A DNA stretch of 64,000 bases from Pseudomonas sp. 6D_7.1_Bac1. GTDB lineage: Bacteria > Pseudomonadota > Gammaproteobacteria > Pseudomonadales > Pseudomonadaceae. Location: the NCBI RefSeq assembly GCF_025465945.1, contig NZ_JANLNW010000028.1:1-64000 (forward strand). Reading direction: 5' to 3'. The translations under genes were made by a program, and so were the position numbers. Below, piece after piece: positions 19,254 to 28,777 of the stretch. The stretch's first letter is position 1. Every line of letters begins with the position of its first letter. The notes under the pieces were generated by a model. That model searched no databases and was not told where the DNA came from. It saw nothing but the letters and a program-made list of their open reading frames with translations.

Positions 19254-20111
19254 TCAGCAGCCACCCTTGAGAATCGCTGTATACCCTTCGCGAAAGCTCG
19301 GATAGCGCGGCGTCCAGCCCAGCGCCTTGGCTCGTGCGTTGCTGCAACGCTTGCTGCCGGTACGACGCACGCTGGCGTCCTCGGACCATTCGGTCACTCC
19401 AAGGTACTCGCGCAACCAGCCCACCACGTCCGCCAGTGGCGCGGGTGCATCGTCGACGCCGATATAGCAGTCCTCCAGCGCAACCCCCTGGTGATCAGCC
19501 GTGAGCAAAAAGGCCAGCAACCTTGCGGCGTCGTCGGCATGAATGCGATTGGCATACAGCGGCGGGTCGACGGCCACGCGATAACCCCGACGCACCTGAG
19601 TCAGCAGCCACTCGCGGCCCGGACCGTAGATCCCGGTCAAGCGCACCAGGCTGGCGGGGATGCCACTGTTCAGTGCGATCTGCTCGGCCTCCAACATCAA
19701 GCGCCCTGAGTAACCGCTCGCTTGCGTCGGCGAGGTTTCGTCGATCCATTCACCGTCCTGCTGCCCGTAAACGCTGCTACTGGAAACGAACAGCAAGCGC
19801 TTGGGTGCCTGACCGTAGTCGTTCAGCCATTCCAGCACATGCTGCAAGCCCTGGACATAAGCGGCACGGTAACCGGCCTCATCGTGATCGGTGGCAGCCG
19901 CGCAATACACCAGGTAATCCACCGCACCGACGGGCCAGGTCGCCGGACAGTCTTCATTGAACAAGTCGCCGGCCACGCCAATAACGCCCTCGGGCAGGCG
20001 CGAGATATCACGCCGCAGGCCATGAACCTCCCACCCCGAGGCCAGCAATTGAGTAGCCAGACGGCTGCCGACATCACCACAACCGGCGATCAAAACAGAA
20101 GGCACGGACAT
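19254..20111 (-). CDS. NAD(P)-dependent SDR/epimerase-like oxidoreductase (YeeZ-like)
   Basis: 285-aa atypical extended short-chain dehydrogenase. Rossmann loop AGCGDVGSRLA at residues 9-19, DYLVYCAAA near 66, SSSSVYGQQDGEWIDE near 112 and a Y-S-G-R block near 134 (SGYSGRLMLEAE), which replaces the usual YxxxK motif. Such YeeZ-like proteins bind NAD(P) but their substrates are unknown. ATG at 20111 has a GGGAGAG site; a TTG one codon upstream is less likely. Its start is divergent from the exbB operon. Confidence 0.83.
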   Translation of the reverse strand: MSVPSVLIAGCGDVGSRLATQLLASGWEVHGLRRDISRLPEGVIGVAGDLFNEDCPATWPVGAVDYLVYCAAATDHDEAGYRAAYVQGLQHVLEWLNDYGQAPKRLLFVSSSSVYGQQDGEWIDETSPTQASGYSGRLMLEAEQIALNSGIPASLVRLTGIYGPGREWLLTQVRRGYRVAVDPPLYANRIHADDAARLLAFLLTADHQGVALEDCYIGVDDAPAPLADVVGWLREYLGVTEWSEDASVRRTGSKRCSNARAKALGWTPRYPSFREGYTAILKGGC

Positions 20112-20198
20112 CAAAACTCTCCCATCAGAAAGACACAGACTAGCCTTGGCATTGGACGAGCGGCTAGCAATACAAGAAAAAAAGAGACTCTATTACTT

Positions 20199-20227
20199 TT
20201 GTTAACAAGAATTACTTGCAATAATGC
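20199..20227 (+). promoter_or_regulatory. Promoter candidate for exbB-exbD-tonB
   Basis: TTGTTA (20199-20204) and TAATGC (20222-20227) with a 17-bp spacer in an AT-rich stretch. TonB systems are usually Fur-controlled, but only a poor Fur-box match can be seen here, so iron control is inference. Confidence 0.35.
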
Positions 20228-20299
20228 CTGCCACTTTTGTTCTCGGCCCGCGAGGCCTGGAAGGACATTAACCCTCTTCTTCTCTCAGGTCCGGCCAGC

Positions 20300-21298
20300 A
20301 TGACACGTAATCCACTCTCCGCTTCGCCAACCACGCTTGCTCGCCCATCTCGCGCCCTGAGCGCGGTCGCCGCACTGCTGTTCAGCCTGCTGCTGGCCCC
20401 GACCGCCGCCTTCGCCGATGAGCCAACCGCCGCACCGACTGCAACAGCAGCAGCGCCAGCCACTGCCGCTCATGACAATGCTGACCACGCCGCCCCGGTC
20501 GCGACGCCCGTCGCCGCCGACCCGGCACTGGCCGCCGAAAACGCTGCCGCTGACGCACCCGAGGTCCTCGAAGCCGACAACACCCTGGGCATGGCCCATG
20601 ACCTGTCGCCGTGGGGCATGTACCAGAACGCCGACATCATCGTGAAAATCGTAATGATCGGCCTGGCCATCGCCTCGATCATCACCTGGACCCTCTGGAT
20701 CGCCAAGGGCCTTGAGTTACTGGGCGCCAAGCGTCGTCTGCGCGGTGAGATCGCCAATCTGAAAAAAGCCACCACCCTTAAAGAAGCCAGCATCAGCGCG
20801 GCCAAGGAAGGCACCCTCGCCAACCTGCTGGTCCACGATGCCCTGGAAGAAATGCGCCTGTCGGCCAACAGCCGCGAAAAAGAAGGCATCAAGGAGCGCG
20901 TCAGCTTCCGTCTTGAGCGTCTGGTAGCCGCCTGCGGCCGCAACATGAGCAGCGGCACCGGCGTGCTGGCCACCATCGGCTCCACCGCACCGTTCGTCGG
21001 TCTGTTCGGCACCGTGTGGGGCATCATGAACAGTTTCATCGGCATCGCCAAAACCCAGACCACCAACCTCGCCGTCGTCGCTCCCGGCATCGCCGAAGCC
21101 CTGCTGGCCACCGCGCTGGGCCTGGTGGCCGCGATTCCTGCAGTCGTCATCTACAACGTCTTCGCCCGCTCCATCGCCGGGTACAAGGCCCAGGTTTGCG
21201 ACGCTTCGGCACAAGTCCTGCTGCTGGTCAGCCGCGACCTCGATCACCTGCCGGCCGAGCGCACCGCCTCGCAACCGCACATGGTCAAAGTAGGGTAA
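20300..21298 (+). CDS. exbB: TonB-system biopolymer transport protein ExbB
   Basis: 332-aa inner-membrane proton-channel subunit of the TonB complex. It has a signal-like N terminus (about 15-45) and an alanine/proline-rich periplasmic stretch (45-90), as in pseudomonad ExbB. The MotA/ExbB/TolQ core follows: a transmembrane segment near 115-140, then the conserved block GSTAPFVGLFGTVWGIMNSF near 232-251, and a last transmembrane pair to about 300. First gene of exbB-exbD-tonB. The ATG at 20300 is preferred to an in-frame ATG at 20237. Confidence 0.94.
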   Translation: MTRNPLSASPTTLARPSRALSAVAALLFSLLLAPTAAFADEPTAAPTATAAAPATAAHDNADHAAPVATPVAADPALAAENAAADAPEVLEADNTLGMAHDLSPWGMYQNADIIVKIVMIGLAIASIITWTLWIAKGLELLGAKRRLRGEIANLKKATTLKEASISAAKEGTLANLLVHDALEEMRLSANSREKEGIKERVSFRLERLVAACGRNMSSGTGVLATIGSTAPFVGLFGTVWGIMNSFIGIAKTQTTNLAVVAPGIAEALLATALGLVAAIPAVVIYNVFARSIAGYKAQVCDASAQVLLLVSRDLDHLPAERTASQPHMVKVG

Positions 21299-21304
21299 TC
21301 CGCC

Positions 21305-21733
21305 ATGGGCTTGCATTTAAAGGAAGGCGCAGACGACGATCTCGTCGAGAACCACGAAATCAACGTCACGCCGTTCATCGACGTGATGCTGGTGCTGCTG
21401 ATCATCTTCATGGTGGCCGCCCCGCTGGCCACCGTGGACATCAAGGTTGACCTCCCCGCCTCGACCGCCAAACCGGCACCGCGACCAGAAAAACCGGTGT
21501 TCCTCAGCGTCAAGGCTGACCAGCGCTTGTACCTGGGCGAAGACGAAGTCAACGCCCAAACCCTCGGCGCGACCCTCGATGCGCGCACCCAGGGCAAGAA
21601 GGACACAACCATCTTCTTCCAGGCCGACAAAGGCGTGGACTACGGCGACCTGATGCACGTGATGGATGCCCTGCGGGCCGCCGGCTACCTGAAAGTCGGA
21701 CTGGTCGGACTTGAGACGGCAGCCAAGAAATGA
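21305..21733 (+). CDS. exbD: TonB-system biopolymer transport protein ExbD
   Basis: 142-aa ExbD/TolR protein: short cytoplasmic N terminus, the single transmembrane helix with the proton-carrying Asp in NVTPFIDVMLVLLIIFMV (residues 20-37), then a periplasmic domain. It works with ExbB to pass proton-motive force to TonB. 6 bp after exbB and overlapping tonB by 4 bp (ATGA). Confidence 0.96.
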   Translation: MGLHLKEGADDDLVENHEINVTPFIDVMLVLLIIFMVAAPLATVDIKVDLPASTAKPAPRPEKPVFLSVKADQRLYLGEDEVNAQTLGATLDARTQGKKDTTIFFQADKGVDYGDLMHVMDALRAAGYLKVGLVGLETAAKK

Positions 21734-22479
21734 TCACGACGCGCCAAAAGCTGACGCGTTACGGCGCTAGCCTGGCCGTGGTGCTGGGCGTCCACGCGGT
21801 CGCGATTCTGCTCGCGCTCAACTGGAAGTCCTCACCGCCTGTCGAGCTGCCACCGATGGCAATGATGGTCGAGTTGGCGCCGGTTCCGGCACCACCGCCA
21901 CCGGCACCGCCCAAGGTCGTAACGCCACCGCAACCACCGGCTCCGGTGGAAGAGCTGCCGTTGCCGAAACTCGCGGAAGCGCCAAAGCCGACGATCTCAG
22001 TGCCCAAGCTGGTCAAACCCAAGCCCAAGCCTCAACCACCCAAGCCGGTAGAGAAAAAGCCCGAGCCGCCGAAGGAAAAACCGTCCGAGGAAAAACCCAG
22101 CGACACGCCGCCAACCAACGCCCCGACGGAGAAATCCGCACAACCTGCCCCAGGCCCAACGCCTTCGCAGACTGCAGCCAAGGAAAGTTGGCAAGGCACG
22201 CTGCTGGCGCACCTGGCCAAATACAAGAAGTACCCGCCAGCCGCCCAATCACGTGGCAAGGAAGGCTTGAACCGTCTGCGCTTCGTGGTCGATGCTCAAG
22301 GCCAGGTGCTGTCGTATGAACTGGTCGGTCGCTCCGGCAACGCCGACCTGGACCGGGCCACCCTGGAAATGATCCGCCGCGCCCAGCCACTGCCCAAGCC
22401 ACCGGCCGACATGCTGAACAACGGCTCGATCGAAATCGTTGCGCCGTTTGTTTATTCCCTGGAAAAACACCGACGCTAA
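21730..22479 (+). CDS. tonB: Energy transducer TonB
   Basis: 249-aa TonB. An N-terminal membrane anchor (about 12-30) is followed by a long proline/lysine-rich periplasmic linker (about 50-145, many PxPKP and KPEPPKEKP units). The C-terminal TonB domain (about 155-249) holds the YPPAAQSRGKEG motif. It couples ExbBD to outer-membrane siderophore, haem and B12 receptors. Start overlaps the exbD stop, indicating translational coupling. Confidence 0.95.
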   Translation: MITTRQKLTRYGASLAVVLGVHAVAILLALNWKSSPPVELPPMAMMVELAPVPAPPPPAPPKVVTPPQPPAPVEELPLPKLAEAPKPTISVPKLVKPKPKPQPPKPVEKKPEPPKEKPSEEKPSDTPPTNAPTEKSAQPAPGPTPSQTAAKESWQGTLLAHLAKYKKYPPAAQSRGKEGLNRLRFVVDAQGQVLSYELVGRSGNADLDRATLEMIRRAQPLPKPPADMLNNGSIEIVAPFVYSLEKHRR

Positions 22480-22496
22480 GACACAGTAGATTCCCA

Positions 22497-22586
22497 TGTG
22501 GGAGCGAGCCTGCTCGCGATGACGGCGCAACATTCAACATTGACGTCGACTGTCATACCGCTATCGCGAGCAGGCTCGCTCCCACA
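22497..22586. repeat. REPIN, GTGGGAGCGAGCC arm type
   Basis: Arms TGTGGGAGCGAGCCTGCTCG and complement around a roughly 45-bp centre, between tonB and its terminator. The arms are essentially identical to those at 11578-11664. Confidence 0.87.
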
Positions 22587-22626
22587 GGGTTCTTCAGTCG
22601 CCGCAGAAATATCTGCAATCTTTAAG

Positions 22627-22649
22627 AAAGGCACCGAAAGGTGCCTTTT
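22627..22649 (+). terminator. Terminator of the exbB-exbD-tonB operon
   Basis: 9-bp stem (22627-22635 / 22640-22648), GAAA tetraloop, followed by a short T-run. It lies downstream of the REPIN. Confidence 0.85.
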
Positions 22650-22766
22650 GCATACCTGCCAGCGGCAAACACGCATTGCACAGTGTCGCTCTCCTCCCTC
22701 AGTCTGATAACGTGCGTCTATCGATTGCAGCCGTTATGCTTGGCTGCATCTTCATGGACGCCCGCT

Positions 22767-23690
22767 ATGACCCTCACAGAATTACGCTACATCGTTACCC
22801 TCGCCCAAGAGCAGCACTTCGGCCACGCGGCCGAGCGTTGCCACGTCAGTCAACCGACCCTGTCGGTGGGCGTGAAAAAGCTTGAAGACGAACTCGGTGT
22901 GCTGATTTTCGAGCGCAGTAAAAGCGCGGTGCGCCTGACCCCGGTCGGCGAAGGCATCGTCGCCCAGGCCCAAAAAGTCCTCGAACAGGCCCAAGGCATT
23001 CGCGAACTGGCCCAAGCCGGCAAAAACCAGCTGACCGCCCCGCTGAAAGTCGGCGCGATCTACACCGTCGGCCCGTACCTGTTCCCGCACCTGATTCCGC
23101 AACTGCACCGGGTCGCCCCGCAGATGCCGTTGTACATCGAAGAAAACTTCACCCACGTCCTGCGCGACAAACTGCGCAACGGCGAGCTGGACGCGATCAT
23201 CATCGCCCTGCCGTTCAACGAAGCCGACGTGCTGACCCTGCAACTCTACGACGAGCCGTTCTACGTCCTGATGCCGGCCCAGCACCCCTGGACCGAGCAA
23301 GCATCCATCGACGCCAGTATGCTCAACGACAAGAGCCTGCTGCTGCTCGGCGAAGGTCACTGCTTCCGCGATCAGGTGCTCGAAGCCTGCCCGACCCTGG
23401 CCAAAGGCAACGACGGCGCCAAGCACACTACCGTCGAATCCAGCTCCCTGGAAACCATTCGGCACATGGTCGCCTCTGGCCTGGGCATCTCGATCCTGCC
23501 GCTCTCGGCCGTCGACAGCCACCACTACGCCCCCGGCGTGCTCGAAGTGCGCCCACTGACGCCACCGGTGCCGTTCCGCACCGTGGCCATCGCCTGGCGC
23601 GCGAGCTTCCCACGCCCGAAAGCGATTGAAATCCTCGCTGACTCCATCCGCCTGTGCTCGGTGGCCAAGCAGCCAGCGGTTGCGGGTTAA
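22767..23690 (+). CDS. oxyR: LysR-family hydrogen peroxide regulator OxyR
   Basis: 307-aa LysR-type regulator. N-terminal winged helix-turn-helix (about 1-60, TLAQEQHFGHAAERCHVSQPTLSVGVKKLE) and a C-terminal sensor domain. The redox pair lies at Cys199 (GEGHCFRD) and Cys208 (LEACPT), exactly the E. coli numbering, so peroxide sensing by disulfide formation is well supported. I chose the ATG at 22767 because the protein then starts MTLTELRYIVTLAQE; a longer frame from 22641 starts inside the upstream terminator. Followed 9 bp later by recG, the known Pseudomonas oxyR-recG operon. Confidence 0.97.
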   Translation: MTLTELRYIVTLAQEQHFGHAAERCHVSQPTLSVGVKKLEDELGVLIFERSKSAVRLTPVGEGIVAQAQKVLEQAQGIRELAQAGKNQLTAPLKVGAIYTVGPYLFPHLIPQLHRVAPQMPLYIEENFTHVLRDKLRNGELDAIIIALPFNEADVLTLQLYDEPFYVLMPAQHPWTEQASIDASMLNDKSLLLLGEGHCFRDQVLEACPTLAKGNDGAKHTTVESSSLETIRHMVASGLGISILPLSAVDSHHYAPGVLEVRPLTPPVPFRTVAIAWRASFPRPKAIEILADSIRLCSVAKQPAVAG

Positions 23691-23699
23691 GCGTTAGCC

Positions 23700-25775
23700 A
23701 TGACGGAGCTGTCGCAGGTGTCGGTCACGGCACTCAAGGGTGTCGGCGAAGCCATGGCCGAAAAACTGGCCAAGGTCGGCCTGGAAAACCTCCAGGACGT
23801 ACTGTTCCACCTGCCGCTGCGCTACCAGGATCGCACCCGCGTGGTGCCGATCGGCCACTTGCGGCCGGGTCAGGACGCGGTGATCGAAGGCACCGTCAGC
23901 GGCGCCGACGTGGTCATGGGCCGGCGCCGCAGCCTGGTCGTGCGCCTGCAGGACGGCACCGGCGGGCTCAGCCTGCGCTTCTACCATTTCAGCAACGCGC
24001 AAAAGGAAGGCCTGAAACGCGGCACCCGCATACGCTGCTACGGCGAGGCCCGGCCCGGCGCGTCGGGACTGGAAATCTACCACCCGGAATACCGCGCCAT
24101 CACCGGCGACGAACCACCGCCGGTGGATGCAACCCTGACGCCGGTCTACCCGCTCACCGAAGGCCTGACCCAACAGCGTCTGCGCCAACTGTGCATGCAG
24201 ACCCTGACGTTGCTGGGCCCGAGCAGCCTGCCCGACTGGCTGCCACAAGAGCTGGCGCGGGACTACCAACTGGCGCCGCTGGCCGACGCGATCCACTACT
24301 TGCATCACCCGCCCGCCGATGCCGATGTCGATGAACTCGCCCTCGGTCATCACTGGGCGCAGCACCGTCTGGCCTTCGAAGAACTGCTGACCCATCAGCT
24401 GTCGCAGCAACGCCTGCGCGAAAGCATGCGCGCGCTGCGGGCGCCGGCCATGCCCAAAGCCACCCGGTTGCCGGCCCAATACCTGGCCAACCTGGGCTTC
24501 CCGCCGACGGGCGCGCAGCATCGGGTCGGCAATGAAATCGCCTACGACATGAGCCAGCACGAACCGATGCTGCGGCTGATTCAGGGCGACGTCGGCGCCG
24601 GTAAAACCGTGGTCGCTGCCCTCGCAGCATTGCAAGCGCTGGAGGCCGGCTATCAGGTCGCGCTGATGGCGCCCACCGAGATCCTCGCCGAACAGCACTT
24701 CATCACCTTCAAGCGCTGGCTCGAACCGCTGGGCCTGGAAGTCGCCTGGCTGGCCGGCAAGCTCAAGGGCAAGAACCGCGCCGCCGCGCTGGAACAGATC
24801 GCCCGCGGCACGCCAATGGTGGTCGGCACTCATGCGCTGTTCCAGGACGAAGTGCAGTTCAAGAACCTCGCGCTGGTGATCATCGACGAACAACACCGCT
24901 TCGGCGTCCAGCAGCGCCTGGCGCTACGGCAAAAAGGCGTTGGCGGGCGGATGTGCCCGCATCAACTGATCATGACCGCCACCCCGATTCCGCGAACCCT
25001 GGCCATGAGCGCCTACGCCGACCTCGACACCTCGATCCTCGACGAACTGCCGCCCGGCCGAACCCCGGTGAACACCGTGCTGGTCACCGACACGCGCCGC
25101 GTCGAAGTCATCGAACGGGTGCGTGCGGCCTGCGCCGAAGGGCGTCAGGCGTATTGGGTGTGCACGCTGATCGAAGAGTCGGAAGAGCTCACCTGCCAGG
25201 CCGCCGAAACCACTTACGAGGACCTCACCGCCGCCCTCGGCGAGCTGAAGGTTGGCTTGATCCACGGCCGCATGAAGCCAGCGGAAAAAGCCGACGTCAT
25301 GGCCCAGTTCAAGGCCGGCGCGCTGCAACTGCTGGTGGCGACTACGGTGATTGAAGTCGGCGTCGACGTGCCCAACGCCAGCCTGATGATCATCGAAAAC
25401 CCGGAACGCCTGGGCCTGGCGCAACTGCACCAGTTACGCGGTCGAGTGGGCCGGGGCAGCGCCGCCAGTCACTGCGTGCTGCTCTACCATCCGCCGCTGT
25501 CGCAGATCGGCCGCCAACGCCTGGGTATCATGCGCGAGACTAACGACGGCTTCGTGATCGCCGAAAAAGACCTCGAACTGCGCGGTCCCGGCGAGATGCT
25601 CGGCACCCGCCAAACCGGCCTGCTGCAATTCAAGGTCGCCGACCTGATGCGCGACGCCGATCTGCTGCCGGCCGTGCGCGACGCGGCCCAGGCATTGCTG
25701 GAGCGCTGGCCGCATCACGTCAGCCCGTTGCTCGACCGCTGGCTACGACATGGGCAGCAATACGGCCAAGTGTGA
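23700..25775 (+). CDS. recG: ATP-dependent DNA helicase RecG
   Basis: 691-aa RecG. Wedge/OB-fold domain at the N terminus (about 10-155) binds branched DNA. The helicase core has Walker A IQGDVGAGKTVVAA near 298, Walker B DEQHRFGVQQR near 396, motif III TATPIPRTLA near 426, and motif VI QLRGRVGRG near 576. It reverses stalled forks and migrates Holliday junctions. Follows oxyR with a 9-bp gap. Confidence 0.97.
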   Translation: MTELSQVSVTALKGVGEAMAEKLAKVGLENLQDVLFHLPLRYQDRTRVVPIGHLRPGQDAVIEGTVSGADVVMGRRRSLVVRLQDGTGGLSLRFYHFSNAQKEGLKRGTRIRCYGEARPGASGLEIYHPEYRAITGDEPPPVDATLTPVYPLTEGLTQQRLRQLCMQTLTLLGPSSLPDWLPQELARDYQLAPLADAIHYLHHPPADADVDELALGHHWAQHRLAFEELLTHQLSQQRLRESMRALRAPAMPKATRLPAQYLANLGFPPTGAQHRVGNEIAYDMSQHEPMLRLIQGDVGAGKTVVAALAALQALEAGYQVALMAPTEILAEQHFITFKRWLEPLGLEVAWLAGKLKGKNRAAALEQIARGTPMVVGTHALFQDEVQFKNLALVIIDEQHRFGVQQRLALRQKGVGGRMCPHQLIMTATPIPRTLAMSAYADLDTSILDELPPGRTPVNTVLVTDTRRVEVIERVRAACAEGRQAYWVCTLIEESEELTCQAAETTYEDLTAALGELKVGLIHGRMKPAEKADVMAQFKAGALQLLVATTVIEVGVDVPNASLMIIENPERLGLAQLHQLRGRVGRGSAASHCVLLYHPPLSQIGRQRLGIMRETNDGFVIAEKDLELRGPGEMLGTRQTGLLQFKVADLMRDADLLPAVRDAAQALLERWPHHVSPLLDRWLRHGQQYGQV

Positions 25776-25853
25776 GCACCGTCTCAGTTTCTGGGCGATG
25801 GTTTTAAACAAGCTGGTTATACTCCTGCAATTGTTTGAAAACGGATACAGGCC

Positions 25854-27254
25854 ATGACCGAAGTTGCCCTCGCACCCGAAGCCCCGCACGCCCCGTCTGT
25901 TATTCGGCTGCTGCTTGGCAAGCTGGGCATCAGCTACGCCGAAGTGCTCGATCGCCCGGGCCTCAACCCCGCCCGCAAGGTGCAAGCGGTGTTGCTCGAC
26001 GACGCTGTCGGCGCGCTCATGGTGCTGTTCCCGCAGAGCCAGTTGCTGGACCTCAACCGCCTCGCCGAACTCACCGGCCGCCGGCTCACCGCCGTGCCGA
26101 CCGAACGCCTGGAGCGCATGCTCGGCAAACACAACCTGAGCTTTCTGCCCGGCCTGCCGGCGCTCACCAGCTCGCCGTGCCTGTACGAAGAAAGCCTGCT
26201 GCGCGAACCTCAGTTGCTGATCAATTCCGGTGAGCCGGGCGTGCTGCTGGAAATCACCAGCGAAGACTTCAAAAGCATGCTGACCAAGGCCAGCGCCGCA
26301 AACTTCGGCGAAGCCCTGAGCCTCATCCGCCCGAACCTCGACCGCCCCGACGATGACCGCGAGGAAATCACCCAAGCGGTGCAGGCCTTCACGGCACGGC
26401 GCATTCAGCAGCGCCTGGAAGCGACCATCGAGATTCCACCGCTGGCCGAAACCGCGCAAAAAATCATCAAGCTGCGGGTCGACCCCAACGCCACCATCGA
26501 CGACATCACCGGCGTGGTCGAAACCGACCCGGCCCTGGCCGCGCAAGTGGTGAGCTGGGCGGCGTCGCCGTACTACGCGTCGCCGGGCAAGATTCGTTCA
26601 GTGGAAGACGCAATCGTCCGCGTGTTGGGGTTCGATCTGGTGATCAACCTGGCGCTGGGCCTGGCCCTGGGCAAAACCCTGAGCCTGCCCAAGGACCACC
26701 CGCAACACACCACGCCGTACTGGCAGCAATCGATCTACACCGCCGCCGTCATCGAAGGCCTGACCCGCGCCATGCCGCGTGCCCAGCGCCCGGAAGCCGG
26801 CCTGACCTACCTCGCCGGCCTGCTGCACAACTTTGGCTACTTGCTGCTGGCCCACGTCTTCCCGCCGCACTTCTCGCTGATCTGCCGCCACCTGGAGGTC
26901 AACCCGCACCTGTGCCACAGCTTTGTCGAGCAACACCTGCTGGGCATCAGCCGTGAACAGATCGGCGCGTGGCTGATGCGCTACTGGGACATGCCCGACG
27001 AACTGGCCACCGCGCTGCGCTTCCAGCACGACCCAAGCTACGACGGCGCCTACGCCGAATACCCGAACCTCGTCTGCCTGACCGTGCGCCTGCTGCGCAG
27101 CCGCGGCATCGGCTCCGGCCCCGACGAAGAAATCCCCGACACCCTGCTCGACCGCCTCGGCCTGACGCGCGACAAGGCCGAAGACGTCGTCAGCAAAGTC
27201 CTCGAAGCCGAAGTGTTGCTGCGCGAACTCGCTTCGCAGTTCACCCAGGCCTGA
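25854..27254 (+). CDS. YbaK/prolyl-tRNA-deacylase-like plus HDOD domain protein
   Basis: 466 aa with two parts. Residues 15-150 resemble a YbaK/EbsC aminoacyl-tRNA deacylase fold (LLDDAVGALMVLFPQSQLLDLNRLAELTGR, then a Cys-Pro-free end). Residues about 190-450 are an HDOD domain (IPPLAETAQKIIKLRVDPNATIDDI start). The HD metal motif is degenerate: GLLHNFGY has His-Asn instead of His-Asp, so no phosphohydrolase activity is expected. HDOD proteins act as signalling scaffolds; the exact role is unknown. It corresponds in position to PA5346 downstream of recG. Confidence 0.85.
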   Translation: MTEVALAPEAPHAPSVIRLLLGKLGISYAEVLDRPGLNPARKVQAVLLDDAVGALMVLFPQSQLLDLNRLAELTGRRLTAVPTERLERMLGKHNLSFLPGLPALTSSPCLYEESLLREPQLLINSGEPGVLLEITSEDFKSMLTKASAANFGEALSLIRPNLDRPDDDREEITQAVQAFTARRIQQRLEATIEIPPLAETAQKIIKLRVDPNATIDDITGVVETDPALAAQVVSWAASPYYASPGKIRSVEDAIVRVLGFDLVINLALGLALGKTLSLPKDHPQHTTPYWQQSIYTAAVIEGLTRAMPRAQRPEAGLTYLAGLLHNFGYLLLAHVFPPHFSLICRHLEVNPHLCHSFVEQHLLGISREQIGAWLMRYWDMPDELATALRFQHDPSYDGAYAEYPNLVCLTVRLLRSRGIGSGPDEEIPDTLLDRLGLTRDKAEDVVSKVLEAEVLLRELASQFTQA

Positions 27255-27265
27255 AACGCATCGCG

Positions 27266-27319
27266 GGCAAGCCCGTCCCCTACAGGATCTCGGTGATCCC
27301 TGTGGGGACGGGCTTGCCC
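27266..27319. repeat. REP-like inverted repeat / possible bidirectional terminator
   Basis: Arms of about 21 bp (GGGCAAGCCCGTCCCCTACAG and the near-perfect complement at 27299-27319, one extra base) with a 12-bp centre. It lies between the convergent HDOD and delta-60-repeat genes. Its core differs from the other REPINs here. No T-run was seen. Confidence 0.6.
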
Positions 27320-27343
27320 AAGATAGGATCTATCTGCATCGCA

Positions 27344-28627
27344 TCATGCGAGAAACCGCGCCATCCAACCAAAACCAGGATGTTCCCAATGATGCAGGCT
27401 GCCGCTGAGCACGGTCTTGCCATCTTCCGTGACCGTAGCACCCCGGAGCTCTGTCAGGCCTTCGTCAAACTTAAAGGCCGCCCAGCCCTTCTCATTGAAC
27501 GTCATATCCAGGCTGCCATCAGCCAGTAAACGTGCAGTGACTCCCCCGCCATCGGCAGTAACACCCCAGGGGCCGCTCTTCCCGGCAACGATGATTTTTT
27601 CATCATGGAATGCACAGTGCGTCCAGCTCACACCTTCGGTCAGCATGTCTGAAATCAAAGGTTTGCCATCGTTGAACACGAGATTGAAAGAGCCACTACC
27701 ATTCAGAGCGATAGCCATGCCTTTAGGGAAACCATTCATAGTCACGTCGCCCACAGCCATGATCATGACGACCTCACTGTCACGCTCGAGCACAGCGAAC
27801 GATTGCAGGATGGCAAAGCCCATATCACGATCCGCAACAAGCACAATCCCAGTGTTATTGAATGTGTGATCGGCCCGCCCTTGTTGGTCGAGGCGGGCCA
27901 CGAAGCCGCCTTGAACCATACCGCCTGGGGTGACGTACGTACCACAGACCAGAATATGGCCGTTCGCTTGCAATGCGACAGCCTTGGCCTCGTACCATTC
28001 GTGATCTGGAAGTTCGATGATCACCCATCCAGAACCATTGAACCCGGTGTCCAAGGCACCGGTCGCGGTCAGGCGCATGACCAGGCTTTGAGGGTTAAAC
28101 AGGTCACTGACGATGAGTACAATCTTGCCATCGGGTTGCTCAATCACAGATACGCCGCCAGCTTGAGCATTTGTTTGGGGTGCTTTTCTTCCAGGTAGCC
28201 CTGTGACAGAACCTCCTTCCACGCTGACAAGATTCCGGAGGAAAACTATACCGTTCTCTCCAAACGCCTCCTCCAGCGTGCCATCAGCGCGCAGCCGAAA
28301 CACAATAGGACCACTGTTGCAATCTGTATAGAAAAAGGCCGAAATCAGCCATCCACCATCCGCCAGGAGGCACACGCCTTCGACTTGGTTTAAGGTAAGC
28401 CCCTCCAAATTCATATCAATGACGCCGTCGGCACCGAAGCTGCGATCTGGGGTTCCGTCGACATTCAGCCGAGTGAGCGAGAAATCAGCCACAACGAGTA
28501 ACTGGCCTGAAGATAGCGTGACAAGGACACCGGGGCTGTATCTAGGCGGCCCGGGGAGCGGAAAAACGACAAGGCCGCTCTCACCAAAAGAAGGATCAAG
28601 ATGACTCGATTGTATTTGTTGTTTCAT
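27344..28627 (-). CDS. Delta-60 repeat (beta-propeller-like) protein
   Basis: 427 aa built from delta-60-type repeats: units ending LDPSFGESG, PDRSFGADG, LEEAFGENG, LDTGFNGSG, ADHTFNNTG and LDMTFNEKG recur about every 55-65 residues. Such repeats form beta-propeller-like proteins of unknown function. No signal peptide is evident. The start is set at MKQQIQSSHLDPSFG; a longer frame upstream is not supported. It sits between two genes that I recall as neighbours in P. aeruginosa, so it is an insertion in the backbone. Confidence 0.75.
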   Translation of the reverse strand: MKQQIQSSHLDPSFGESGLVVFPLPGPPRYSPGVLVTLSSGQLLVVADFSLTRLNVDGTPDRSFGADGVIDMNLEGLTLNQVEGVCLLADGGWLISAFFYTDCNSGPIVFRLRADGTLEEAFGENGIVFLRNLVSVEGGSVTGLPGRKAPQTNAQAGGVSVIEQPDGKIVLIVSDLFNPQSLVMRLTATGALDTGFNGSGWVIIELPDHEWYEAKAVALQANGHILVCGTYVTPGGMVQGGFVARLDQQGRADHTFNNTGIVLVADRDMGFAILQSFAVLERDSEVVMIMAVGDVTMNGFPKGMAIALNGSGSFNLVFNDGKPLISDMLTEGVSWTHCAFHDEKIIVAGKSGPWGVTADGGGVTARLLADGSLDMTFNEKGWAAFKFDEGLTELRGATVTEDGKTVLSGSLHHWEHPGFGWMARFLA

Positions 28628-28777
28628 GACCGCGCTCCATCGTAGTGAACGAGCCCCCGCAGGAGCACCGTCCACAGTAAAGCATGGGGCCAGAAGCCAA
28701 CACACCTGTCAGATTTAACAGTAAGACAGTCTTTAGAAGCCTTTTTTATGACTCTTCAAGCCAAAGTCTGTAGCTCC

